A stretch of DNA of 64,000 nucleotides from Roseiarcus sp963732155 (GTDB taxonomy: Bacteria > Pseudomonadota > Alphaproteobacteria > Rhizobiales > Beijerinckiaceae). Location of the stretch: assembly GCA_963732155.1 (NCBI GenBank), contig CAVSYB010000014.1, positions 62,001 through 126,000 on the forward strand, given 5' to 3'. Positions 1-12,673 of the stretch are shown piece after piece. The position numbers and the translations under genes are program-made. How positions within the stretch are numbered: the stretch's first letter is position 1; the number at the start of each line of letters is the position of its first letter. Below the pieces are notes generated by a model. That model did not search any database. It was not told the origin of the DNA and saw only the letters and a program-made list of their open reading frames with translations.

Positions 1-2
1 AT

Positions 3-1850
3 CTCGGCGCCTTGCGGAGCCTGACGATTATCGATCCCGCCTGCGGTTCCGGCGCCTTTCTGGTCGCCGCGTTCAACCGGCTCGCCGACGAATACCGGCC
101 GGTCGTCGGGCGCCTCGCCGAACTCGGCGAGACAATCGACTTCGACATCTTCGACGAGATCGTCACGAAAAATCTGTTCGGCGTCGACCTCAATGCGGAA
201 TCGGTGGAAATCACCCGTCTGTCGTTATGGCTCAAGACGGCGCGCCGCGACCACAAGCTCCAGAACCTGGAGAACACCATTCACATCGGCGACAGCCTCG
301 TCGGCGACGCGGCCTACACGCAACGCCCCTTCGATTGGAGCGCGGCGTTCGCCCCCATGTTCGAGAGAGGCGGGTTCGACATCGTGATCGGCAATCCGCC
401 CTATGTGCGGATGGAATTCATCAAGGCGGTCAAGCCCTATCTGGCGGAACATTACGTCGTCGCCGCCGACCGCGCCGATCTCTACGCCTATTTCTTCGAG
501 AAGGGCGTGCGCCTGTTGAAGGACGGCGGCAGGCTCGGTTTCATTTCTTCGTCGACGTTCTTCCGCACCGGTTCGGGCGAAAAGCTCAGGATGTTTCTCA
601 CCGATCGCGTGGCGATCGAAAGCGTCGTCGATTTCGGCGACCTGCAATTGTTCGAGGGCGTCACCACCTATCCGGCGATCCTGTCGCTCAAAAAGGGCGG
701 CGACGGCACGGCGGGCGATCTGAGTTATCTCACCCTGAAAGGCAGCGTGCCGGAAGACCTCGCCGGCGCCTTCGCCGCGGGCGCCAACACTATGCCGCGC
801 GCGCGGCTCGGCGCCGGCTCCTGGCGCTTCGAGGGCGACGCGCTCGCCGCGCTGCGCGACAAGATCGCGGACGGGCGCAAGACCCTCGGCGAAGTCTACG
901 GGCCGCCGCTTTACGGCATCAAGACCGGCCTCAACGAGGCTTTCATCATCGATGCGCCGACGCGCGACCGGCTGGTCAAGGTCGATCCGAAATCGGTGGA
1001 ATTGCTGAAGCCGTTCCTGCGCGGCGAAAATATCAAACGCTGGCGCGTCGAGCCGGAAGGCCTGTGGCTGATCAACACGCCCAAGGGCAAGGTGAAGATC
1101 GACGACTATCCGGCGATTCGCGATTGGCTGAGACCGTTCCGCAAGGAATTGGAGAAGCGCGCAACGAAACAGGGATGGTGGGAGTTGCAGCAGGCGCAAC
1201 TGGCGTATCAGGAGAAGCTTGGAGCGCCGAAACTTGTCTGGGCGCACTTTGAACTTGAGCAATCGTTCGCGTTGGATAGCTCCGAAGCTTTCCTGAACAA
1301 CAAGTGCTTTTTCATTCCCGCTGCTGATCCCGTCCTGTGCGCTTTGCTGAACAGCGCCGTTCTGTGGGAACAATTGAGGTCTTTGGCGCGCGCCAAGCGT
1401 GGCGGATATATTGAAGCTGAGGCGCAATATGTGGCTCAACTCCCGATTCCTGATATCGCGCAAAAACCCCGCGCCCGTCTCGCCGCCCTCGGCCAAACCT
1501 GCACCGACGCCGCGCGCCGGCGCTACGAAATCACCGCCGCCGTGCGGCATCGAATCCTGGACCTCGCCCCGCCCGAGCGGCGCAAGCTGAACGGCAAGCT
1601 CGAAGACTGGCACGAGCTCGATTTCGCCGGCTTCCAGGCCGAGGTGAAGAAGGCGTTCCACGCCGACGTTCCAGTCAAGCAGCGCGGCGAATGGGAGACC
1701 TGGCTCGCCGACAACGCGCGCGAGGTTCACGCGCTCACCGCGCAAATCGCCGCCGCCGAACAGGAGATCGACACAATCGTCTACGCGCTCTTCGACCTCA
1801 CGCCCGACGAGATAGCGCTGCTGGAATCCTCCCTCGCCGGCCAACATTAG
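3..1850 (+). CDS. Eco57I-type DNA methyltransferase/restriction-modification protein, 3' part
   Basis: This is the C-terminal part of a class I SAM-dependent DNA adenine methyltransferase of the Eco57I/PglX kind; the reading frame is open to the left window edge, so the N-terminus is missing. Motif I (DPACGSGAF) lies about 20-50 bases into the gene and the catalytic NPPY motif at about nucleotides 393-404. A TaqI-like specificity region follows (roughly nucleotides 900-1500, with NTPKGK, WAHFELEQSF and NNKCFF). The tail is charged and ends in FDLTPDEIALLE. The protein would methylate adenine in a specific DNA site as part of a type IIG or BREX-like defence system. No cognate nuclease or BREX gene is visible because the upstream side is cut off. 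DUF559 nuclease units follow directly. Confidence 0.88.
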   Translation, partial: LGALRSLTIIDPACGSGAFLVAAFNRLADEYRPVVGRLAELGETIDFDIFDEIVTKNLFGVDLNAESVEITRLSLWLKTARRDHKLQNLENTIHIGDSLVGDAAYTQRPFDWSAAFAPMFERGGFDIVIGNPPYVRMEFIKAVKPYLAEHYVVAADRADLYAYFFEKGVRLLKDGGRLGFISSSTFFRTGSGEKLRMFLTDRVAIESVVDFGDLQLFEGVTTYPAILSLKKGGDGTAGDLSYLTLKGSVPEDLAGAFAAGANTMPRARLGAGSWRFEGDALAALRDKIADGRKTLGEVYGPPLYGIKTGLNEAFIIDAPTRDRLVKVDPKSVELLKPFLRGENIKRWRVEPEGLWLINTPKGKVKIDDYPAIRDWLRPFRKELEKRATKQGWWELQQAQLAYQEKLGAPKLVWAHFELEQSFALDSSEAFLNNKCFFIPAADPVLCALLNSAVLWEQLRSLARAKRGGYIEAEAQYVAQLPIPDIAQKPRARLAALGQTCTDAARRRYEITAAVRHRILDLAPPERRKLNGKLEDWHELDFAGFQAEVKKAFHADVPVKQRGEWETWLADNAREVHALTAQIAAAEQEIDTIVYALFDLTPDEIALLESSLAGQH

Positions 1851-1876
1851 TCGACGCCGCGCATAGGCGTGCGCCT

Positions 1877-1949
1877 CTTCCCCCCTTGCGGGGGAAGATG
1901 TCACGCGCAGCGTGACAGATGAGGGGGAGTCGCGCGCAGCGCGACGGCT
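1877..1949 (+). repeat. Left 73-bp hairpin repeat of DUF559 unit 1
   Basis: The repeat holds three successive hairpins. The first pairs CTTCCCCC with GGGGGAAG, the second is TGTCACGC-GCA-GCGTGACA, and the third is GTCGCGC-GCA-GCGCGAC. It ends in CGGCT. The same 73-bp unit is found in inverted orientation at 2354-2426, so the DUF559 gene is enclosed. It resembles REP elements. Confidence 0.85.
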
Positions 1950-1987
1950 TGCTTGCGGAAGTTCGCGCGGCGCTCCAGCATGCCTTG

Positions 1988-2347
1988 ATGCCCTCCGAAC
2001 CCACCCGCGCCGTCTTCCTTCGTTTGGCCCGCCGGCAGCGCGCCAACGCGGTCCAGGCCGAGACGATCGTCTGGAGGGCCGTTCGCGATCGCCGGTGCGA
2101 GGGCGCGAAGTTTCGCCGGCAAGTCGCGCTGGGGCGATTCGTCGTCGACTTCGTGTGCTTCGATCGTCGGCTGATCGTCGAAGTCGATGGCCCGAGCCAT
2201 CAAGGCGAGCCACAACAAGCCAAGGACCGCGAGCGGGACGCATGGCTGGCCGGACAAGGCTTTCGAGTCCTGCGCTTGCCCAATGAACCGGTCATCGCCT
2301 CGACCGAACTCGCGGTGGCGCGCGTCCGCGCGGCGCTGGGCGGATAG
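1988..2347 (+). CDS. DUF559 (PD-(D/E)XK, Vsr-like) endonuclease domain protein
   Basis: The protein has about 119 residues, the usual DUF559 length. I chose ATG 1988 (MPSEPTRA) because family similarity begins there; an upstream in-frame ATG at 1919 lies inside the flanking hairpin repeat. The family core is complete: AETIVWRAVRDRR, then GAKFRRQ, VVDFVCFDRRLIVEVDG and GFRVLRLPN. This fits the Vsr/DUF559 nuclease fold, with the Asp of VVDF and the EVD triad as likely metal ligands. DUF559 proteins are common but largely uncharacterised, so mismatch-type or invading-DNA cleavage is only inferred. The gene sits between 73-bp inverted hairpin repeats and next to a modification methylase gene, which suggests a small passenger unit in a defence neighbourhood. 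Confidence 0.85.
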   Translation: MPSEPTRAVFLRLARRQRANAVQAETIVWRAVRDRRCEGAKFRRQVALGRFVVDFVCFDRRLIVEVDGPSHQGEPQQAKDRERDAWLAGQGFRVLRLPNEPVIASTELAVARVRAALGG

Positions 2348-2353
2348 GCTCAG

Positions 2354-2426
2354 AGCCGTCTCGCTCCGCTCGACTTCCCCTCATCTGTCACGCTTTGCGT
2401 GACATCTTCCCCCGCAAGGGGGGAAG
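2354..2426 (-). repeat. Right 73-bp hairpin repeat of DUF559 unit 1
   Basis: This is the inverted counterpart of 1877-1949, with the same TGTCACGC/GCGTGACA hairpin and the C-rich/G-rich outer hairpin. It is almost identical to 3134-3206: including the preceding stop-codon region, only about two bases differ over 90. Confidence 0.85.
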
Positions 2427-2649
2427 AGGCGCACGCGCGGATGAGGGTGGTGTATGCTTTCTGTTTTAGAAAAATATTTTCTCGACATTCCGCCTTTTCC
2501 GGCGCATTCTATGCGGGTGCGTCGCATGGCGCGGACCGAGTTCGAATCGCGCGTGGCGCGCCGCAATGAAAGATGCCGAAAGAACGACGCAGGACAAAAC
2601 GTCGGAAATTTCACACAACGCGGCAGGGTTTCTCACCGAAATTCGCAAT
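2427..2649. other. Intergenic stretch between DUF559 unit 1 and the AT-rich repeat
   Basis: No gene could be supported here. A frame is open on the plus strand from 2454, but its translation looks non-coding (basic, low complexity) and it runs through the repeats downstream. The base composition is much poorer in GC than in the neighbouring genes. Confidence 0.5.
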
Positions 2650-2826
2650 TTCCAAATTTTTTCACCCATAACCCTTTGATATTCCCCAAAACCGCCAAAA
2701 ATAGTTTTGGAAAAATTTGGAAAATCCTTGGAGCCTCGTTAGAATTTCTCAATGATTTCAATGGGGCGATTCGAGCAAACTTGTCGCCGGCGCGTCTTCG
2801 GGCGTCATTCCAAATTTTTATTTGGA
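2650..2826 (+). repeat. AT-rich 177-bp interspersed repeat, copy A
   Basis: This low-GC element begins TTCCAAATTTTTTCAC and ends in the small hairpin TCCAAAT-TTTT-ATTTGGA. Its internal blocks, such as ATAACCCT, AAACCGCCAAAAATA and TTTGGAAAAATTTGGA, recur in the same order in the reverse complement of 12310-12484. Both copies have nearly the same length and both are followed by a C-rich/G-rich REP-type hairpin, here at 2836. The ends carry short inverted TCCAAAT sequences. It holds no open frame of interest and could be a MITE-like or RNA-encoding repeat. Confidence 0.75.
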
Positions 2827-2835
2827 GGCGCGCTC

Positions 2836-2908
2836 CTTCCCCCCTTGCGGGGGAAGGTGGCCGGCGGAGCCGGCCGGATGAGGGGTGGTCGACCGAAGCG
2901 AGACGGCT
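2836..2908 (+). repeat. Left 73-bp hairpin repeat of DUF559 unit 2
   Basis: It has the same length and architecture as 1877-1949, with a diverged middle hairpin built on GGCCGGC/GCCGGCC. It pairs with 3134-3206 on the other side of the decayed DUF559 copy and lies only 10 bases after the AT-rich repeat. Confidence 0.8.
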
Positions 2909-3127
2909 TTCGGGAATTTCATTGTCGACTTCGCATGCTTCGATCGGCGGCTGATCGTCGAAACCGCCGGGCCGACCCATGCGAGCGTCGAGCAACGGGC
3001 GAAGGACTGCGGGCGGGACGTCTGGCTGCAGGATCAGGGTTTTCGAGTCCTGCGCGTGCCCAATGAATTGGTCATCGCTTCGACCGAACTTGCCGTTGCG
3101 CGCGTTCGTGCGCCTCCGGGCGGATAG
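2909..3127 (+). pseudogene. Truncated second DUF559 nuclease copy
   Basis: Only the C-terminal two thirds of a DUF559 protein is present: FIVDFACFDRRLIVETAG, DVWLQDQGFRVLRVPN and a tail matching unit 1 almost residue for residue. The N-terminal helix (ETIVWRAVRDRR in unit 1) and the KFRRQ segment are gone; the left hairpin repeat abuts the break. The EVD triad of unit 1 reads ETA here, so a likely metal ligand is lost. It is best read as a decayed duplicate of 1988-2347. A short ORF could still be translated from a GTG at 2885 inside the repeat. Confidence 0.8.
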
Positions 3128-3133
3128 GCTCGG

Positions 3134-3206
3134 AGCCGTCTCGCTTCGCTCGACTTCCCCTCATCTGTCACGCTTTGCGTGACATCTTCCCCCGCAAGGG
3201 GGGAAG
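3134..3206 (-). repeat. Right 73-bp hairpin repeat of DUF559 unit 2
   Basis: This is a near-identical copy of 2354-2426 and the inverted partner of 2836-2908. It ends 20 bases before the metH stop codon and may serve as the 3' end structure of the metH transcript. Confidence 0.85.
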
Positions 3207-3226
3207 AGGCGCCACGAAGGCCCGCC

Positions 3227-6982
<3,756 letters not shown>

Positions 6983-7029
6983 CCACCACCCCACTCCACA
7001 CGTAGTGCCATTTTATCGCACATATAATA

Positions 7030-7049
7030 ACATAAGTATATCTTTATGT
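7030..7049. promoter_or_regulatory. Palindromic operator candidate upstream of metH
   Basis: The 20-base sequence ACATAAGTATATCTTTATGT is a palindrome apart from four central-arm bases and lies 48-67 bases upstream of the metH ATG. On the metH strand it contains a -10-like TATACT, with TTGTCG 15 bases before it. From memory it resembles the CATAAAGATATCTTTATG-type sites predicted for the ArsR-family SAH-sensing regulator SahR in front of methionine-cycle genes. That assignment is an inference, and no regulator gene is in the window. Confidence 0.5.
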
Positions 7050-7084
7050 GTCGACCGACAATGAGAGCAGGTCGGTTTTGGGGA

Positions 7085-7194
7085 CGAGGGGCGGGAATGG
7101 GGTGAAATGGGGCGGGATCGGGGGGATATCCAGGGGCGAGGGGCGGGAATGGGGTGAAATGGGGCGGGATCGGGGGGATATCCAGGGGCGAGGG
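7085..7194 (+). repeat. Perfect 52-bp G-rich tandem duplication
   Basis: Two identical 52-base units begin at 7085 and 7137, followed by six bases of a third. Each unit has several GGGG/GGG runs (for example AATGGGGTGAAATGGGG and ATCGGGGGGATATCC). Because 52 is not a multiple of three, the duplication shifts any reading frame, which argues against an upstream extension of the next gene through it. Confidence 0.95.
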
Positions 7195-7266
7195 CGCTGG
7201 ACTCGCGGCGGCGGATCGGGGAAACACAGCGCGCCGGCCGAAACGCCGGGGAAAGCGAGCCGCCCC

Positions 7267-8619
7267 TTGCGCGTCGCCGACAGCCGCGTCTTTCATCGCC
7301 GCCTGACGGGCGCGCCGCCGCTCGCCTGGCGCGGTTCGGGCGTCCATCTCATCGATTCCGACGGGCGCGACTATATCGACGCCTGCGGCGGCGCGGCGGT
7401 CTCCTGCCTCGGCCATTCCCATCCCGCGCCGATCGCCGCGATCCGCGCCCAGGCCGAAAAGCTCGCCTACGCCCACACCGCCTTCTTCACCAGCGAGCCC
7501 GCCGAGCGCCTCGCCGCCGACCTGACGCGCCGCGCGGGCGCCGGATTCGGCCGGGGCCGGGCGCTGTTTCTGGGCTCGGGATCAGAGGCGATCGAGGCGG
7601 CGCTCAAACTGGCGCGCCAGTATCATCTGGAGCGCGGCGAGCCGCGACGCGCTAGGTTCATCGCGCGCCAAATGGCCTATCACGGCGCGACGCTCGGCGC
7701 GCTTGCGGTCGGCGGCCACCAGGCGCGGCGCGCCCCTTACGCGCCGATGCTGATCGACGTCGGCCGCATCCCCGCCTGCTACGCCTATCGCGGCCGGGCG
7801 CCCGCCGAGACCGCGGAAGCCTACGGCCTCAGGGTCGCCGACGTGCTGGAGCGCGAAATTCTAGCGACCGGCCCCGGGACGGTCGCCGCCTTCATCGCCG
7901 AGCCGGTCTCCGGCGCGACGCTCGGCTGCGCGCCGCCGACGCCCGGCTATTTCAAACGCATTCGCGAGATTTGCGACCGCTACGGCGTGCTGCTGATCGC
8001 CGACGAGGTGATGTGCGGCGCCGGGCGCACCGGCGCATTCTTCGCGCTCGAGCCGGAGGGCGTCGCCGCCGACATCGTCGTGCTCGCCAAAGGCCTGGGG
8101 GCGGGCCTGCAGCCGATCGCCGCGGCGTTGGCCTCTGAAAAGATCGTCGAGGCGATCGAAGCGGGTTCGGCGGCGCTCGCGCACGGCCAGACTTATATGA
8201 GCCACCCCGTCGTCTGCGCCGCCGCGCTGGCGGTTCTGAAAGCGATCGACGACGAGAATCTGCTGGCCGCGGTCGCGGCGCGCGGCGCCCAGTTGCGCGC
8301 TCTTCTCGAAGCGCGCCTCGGCCAGCATCCTCATGTCGGCGACATCAGGGGGCGCGGGCTGTTCTACGGCGTCGAGCTGGTGCGCGACCGCCAGACCAGG
8401 GAGCCGTTCCCCGCCGCGACGCAGCTCGCCTCCCGGCTGAAGGAGGCGGCGATGGCCGAAGGCCTGATGATCTACCCGGCGAGCGGCTGCGCCGACGGCG
8501 TCCTCGGCGATCACGTGCTGATCGCGCCGCCCTATATCGTGAGCGCGGTGGAAATCGAGATCATCGTCGCGCGATTCGAAACGGCGCTGCGCCGCGCGCT
8601 CGACGAGGCGGCGGCGTAA
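7267..8619 (+). CDS. Class III (PLP-dependent) aminotransferase
   Basis: This fold-type I, class III aminotransferase has about 450 residues. Recognisable elements are SRVFHRR at the N-terminus, GGAAVSCLGHSHP, the PLP-phosphate region LGSGSEAIEAALKLARQY, YHGATLGAL, the cofactor Asp in LLIADEVMCGAGRTG, and the Schiff-base lysine in VVLAKGLGAG. Many relatives of this group are annotated simply as aspartate aminotransferase-family or omega-amino-acid transaminases, and the substrate cannot be told from sequence alone. The frame stays open back to 7048 but there runs through the 52-bp tandem duplication. TTG 7267, with a purine-rich GGGGAAAGCGAG upstream and family similarity starting five residues later, is the more likely start. 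It is divergent from metH and precedes a MetE-type gene, so a link to sulfur amino acid metabolism is possible. Confidence 0.85.
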   Translation: MRVADSRVFHRRLTGAPPLAWRGSGVHLIDSDGRDYIDACGGAAVSCLGHSHPAPIAAIRAQAEKLAYAHTAFFTSEPAERLAADLTRRAGAGFGRGRALFLGSGSEAIEAALKLARQYHLERGEPRRARFIARQMAYHGATLGALAVGGHQARRAPYAPMLIDVGRIPACYAYRGRAPAETAEAYGLRVADVLEREILATGPGTVAAFIAEPVSGATLGCAPPTPGYFKRIREICDRYGVLLIADEVMCGAGRTGAFFALEPEGVAADIVVLAKGLGAGLQPIAAALASEKIVEAIEAGSAALAHGQTYMSHPVVCAAALAVLKAIDDENLLAAVAARGAQLRALLEARLGQHPHVGDIRGRGLFYGVELVRDRQTREPFPAATQLASRLKEAAMAEGLMIYPASGCADGVLGDHVLIAPPYIVSAVEIEIIVARFETALRRALDEAAA

Positions 8620-8766
8620 CGGCGCCAAGCCGGCCGCGCGCCTCGCTTCATCCCACGATGCGGCGCCGCGCGGGTTGCCAAACGCTCGCCGTGCTCTAGA
8701 AATGCCTTTCACAAATGCAGCGCGGCGCCCGGCCTGCGCGGCGCAATCGAACTTAGGGAGGAAACA

Positions 8767-9885
8767 ATGGTCGATCGGCCGCCATTTCGCGCCGACCATG
8801 TCGGAAGCTATCTGCGCCCGCGCCGGCTCGCCGAGGCGCGCGAAGCCTTCTTCGCCGGCAAGCTCGAAGCCGACGCCTTGCGCGCGGTCGAGGACGAATG
8901 CATCGGCGAAGTGGTGCGCGCCCAGGAAAATGTCGGGCTGCGCGGCATTACCGACGGCGAATTCCGGCGCACCTATTTTCATGTCGATTTTCTCGAGCAG
9001 CTCGAAGGCGTTTCGGTCACCTACGGCGATTTCGTCGCAAAATTCCGCAAGGACGACGGGACCGAGGTCGGCTTCAAGCCGCCGACCATGCATGTCGAGG
9101 CGCCGATCCGCCACGTCGCGCCGATCCAGGGCCGCGACTTCGATTTTCTGAAGGCGCAGACGCGGCGAACGCCGAAGGTCTGCATTCCCGCGCCTTCGAT
9201 GCTGCATTTTCGCGGCGGGCGGCGCGCGATCAGCGAGAGCGTCTATCCCGATCTCGAGGTCTTCTATGACGACCTGACCGCCGCCTACCGCGCCGAGATC
9301 GCCGATCTGGCGTCGCGCGGCTGTCGCTATCTGCAACTGGACGACACCAATCTCGCCTATCTCTGCGATCCCGCGATCCGCGAATCGACGAGGGCGCGCG
9401 GCGACGACCCCGACCAGTTGACGCGGCTCTATTGCCGGTTGGTCAACGATTCCATTCGCGAGCGTCCGCGCGACATGGTGATCTCGGTCCATCTCTGTCG
9501 CGGCAACTTCAAGAGCGCCTGGGTCGCGCAGGGCGGTTACGAGCCGGTCGCCGAGATCCTGCTCAACGAAATGGCGATCGACGGTTTCTTCCTCGAATAC
9601 GACGACGAGCGGTCCGGCGATTTCGCCCCGCTCCGCTTCACGCCGAAGGGCAAGATGATCGTGCTGGGGCTGATGAGCTCGAAGAGCGCGGCGGTCGAGC
9701 CGAAGGACGAATTGAAGAAGCGCATCGACGAGGCGGCGCGCTACGTGCCGCTCGCCCAATGCGGCCTCAGCCACCAGTGCGGATTTTCCTCGACCGCGCA
9801 CGGCAACGATCTGACCGAAGCCGATCAATGGAAAAAACTCGCGCGCACCGTCGAAGTCGCGAGGGAAGTCTGGGGCGACGTCTAG
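8767..9885 (+). CDS. MetE-type (cobalamin-independent) methyltransferase domain protein, YxjG/YxjH-like
   Basis: This 372-residue protein corresponds to the catalytic C-terminal barrel of cobalamin-independent methionine synthase and belongs to the stand-alone COG0620 group. The N-terminus (FRADHVGSYLRPRRLAEAR) and GITDGEFRR are typical. Zinc-ligand candidates are the His/Cys of SVHLCRGN and the Cys of LSHQCGFSST. Full-length MetE has about 750 residues; the missing half is the substrate-binding N-terminal duplicate, so the methyl donor may differ from the polyglutamylated folate of MetE. The start is well supported by AGGGAGGAAACA before ATG 8767. It lies in the same neighbourhood as metH, so the locus carries two unrelated candidate homocysteine methyltransferases. 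Confidence 0.85.
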   Translation: MVDRPPFRADHVGSYLRPRRLAEAREAFFAGKLEADALRAVEDECIGEVVRAQENVGLRGITDGEFRRTYFHVDFLEQLEGVSVTYGDFVAKFRKDDGTEVGFKPPTMHVEAPIRHVAPIQGRDFDFLKAQTRRTPKVCIPAPSMLHFRGGRRAISESVYPDLEVFYDDLTAAYRAEIADLASRGCRYLQLDDTNLAYLCDPAIRESTRARGDDPDQLTRLYCRLVNDSIRERPRDMVISVHLCRGNFKSAWVAQGGYEPVAEILLNEMAIDGFFLEYDDERSGDFAPLRFTPKGKMIVLGLMSSKSAAVEPKDELKKRIDEAARYVPLAQCGLSHQCGFSSTAHGNDLTEADQWKKLARTVEVAREVWGDV

Positions 9886-9975
9886 AAGCGGCGAAGCAAT
9901 CGCCCGATTATTCTCAATCGCTCGCTTCGCCGGCTGCGCTTGGGTTCGAACCGGCGGCGAGATGGGGAAATTCTG

Positions 9976-12261
<2,286 letters not shown>

Positions 12262-12309
12262 CGCCGTTCTCCCCTCGCGGGGGAAGGGGAGCAAAATCTG
12301 ACGGACCGG
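12262..12309. repeat. REP-type hairpin after maeB
   Basis: TTCTCCCCTC and GGGGGAAGG arms form a hairpin a few bases after the maeB stop. It sits at the same side of the AT-rich repeat as the hairpin at 2836 does for copy A. It may also end the maeB transcript, although no T-tract follows. Confidence 0.55.
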
Positions 12310-12484
12310 TCCAAATAAAAATTTGGAATCTCCTTATTTTGTGCGAAGAAAGCACGGAATCACCAAAACGGTATTTTTTGGCCTTTGAAAAGATTGACGA
12401 ATTTTTGCGGTCTCCAAATTTTTCCAAAGATATTTTTGGCGGTTTCGTGGGATTTCAGAGGGTTATCTGTGAAAAAATTTGGAA
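12310..12484 (-). repeat. AT-rich 175-bp interspersed repeat, copy B (inverted)
   Basis: This is the reverse-complement counterpart of 2650-2826. Read on the minus strand it starts TTCCAAATTTTTTCAC, has AAACCGCCAAAAATA and TTTGGAAAAATTTGGA in the same order, and ends ATTCCAAATTTTTATTTGG. The middle has diverged more than the ends. No gene is supported in 12262-12673, a gap of about 410 bases between the convergent maeB and cyclase genes. Confidence 0.75.
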
Positions 12485-12673
12485 AACGCGTTTTCTCTTA
12501 AACCGCCGGCAAAATCTCAACGCCCGCCGTTGATCCTGAAAATCAGGATATCCGGCAATCGGCGATTCGTCGACGTTTTGTTTGCGCCGTTCGTTCGACG
12601 AGCAGGGATCGGCGGGCGGATGGCGCGCGAGGGCCGGAGCCGGCGATGGGCGGCGGCCAGACCTTCGCCGAGG

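Noticed and set aside
6995..7084. A SAM or cobalamin riboswitch before metH
   Set aside because: The leader before the start codon is too short for a cobalamin riboswitch, and I could not fold a SAM-II-type pseudoknot from it; the palindrome explains the conserved-looking part better.
7085..7194. A CRISPR-like repeat
   Set aside because: The two units are directly adjacent with no spacers, and no cas gene is present.
9890..9975. A possible tRNA, because GGTTCGAACC (a T-loop-like sequence) occurs near 9951
   Set aside because: No acceptor stem, D-arm or anticodon stem could be paired around it.
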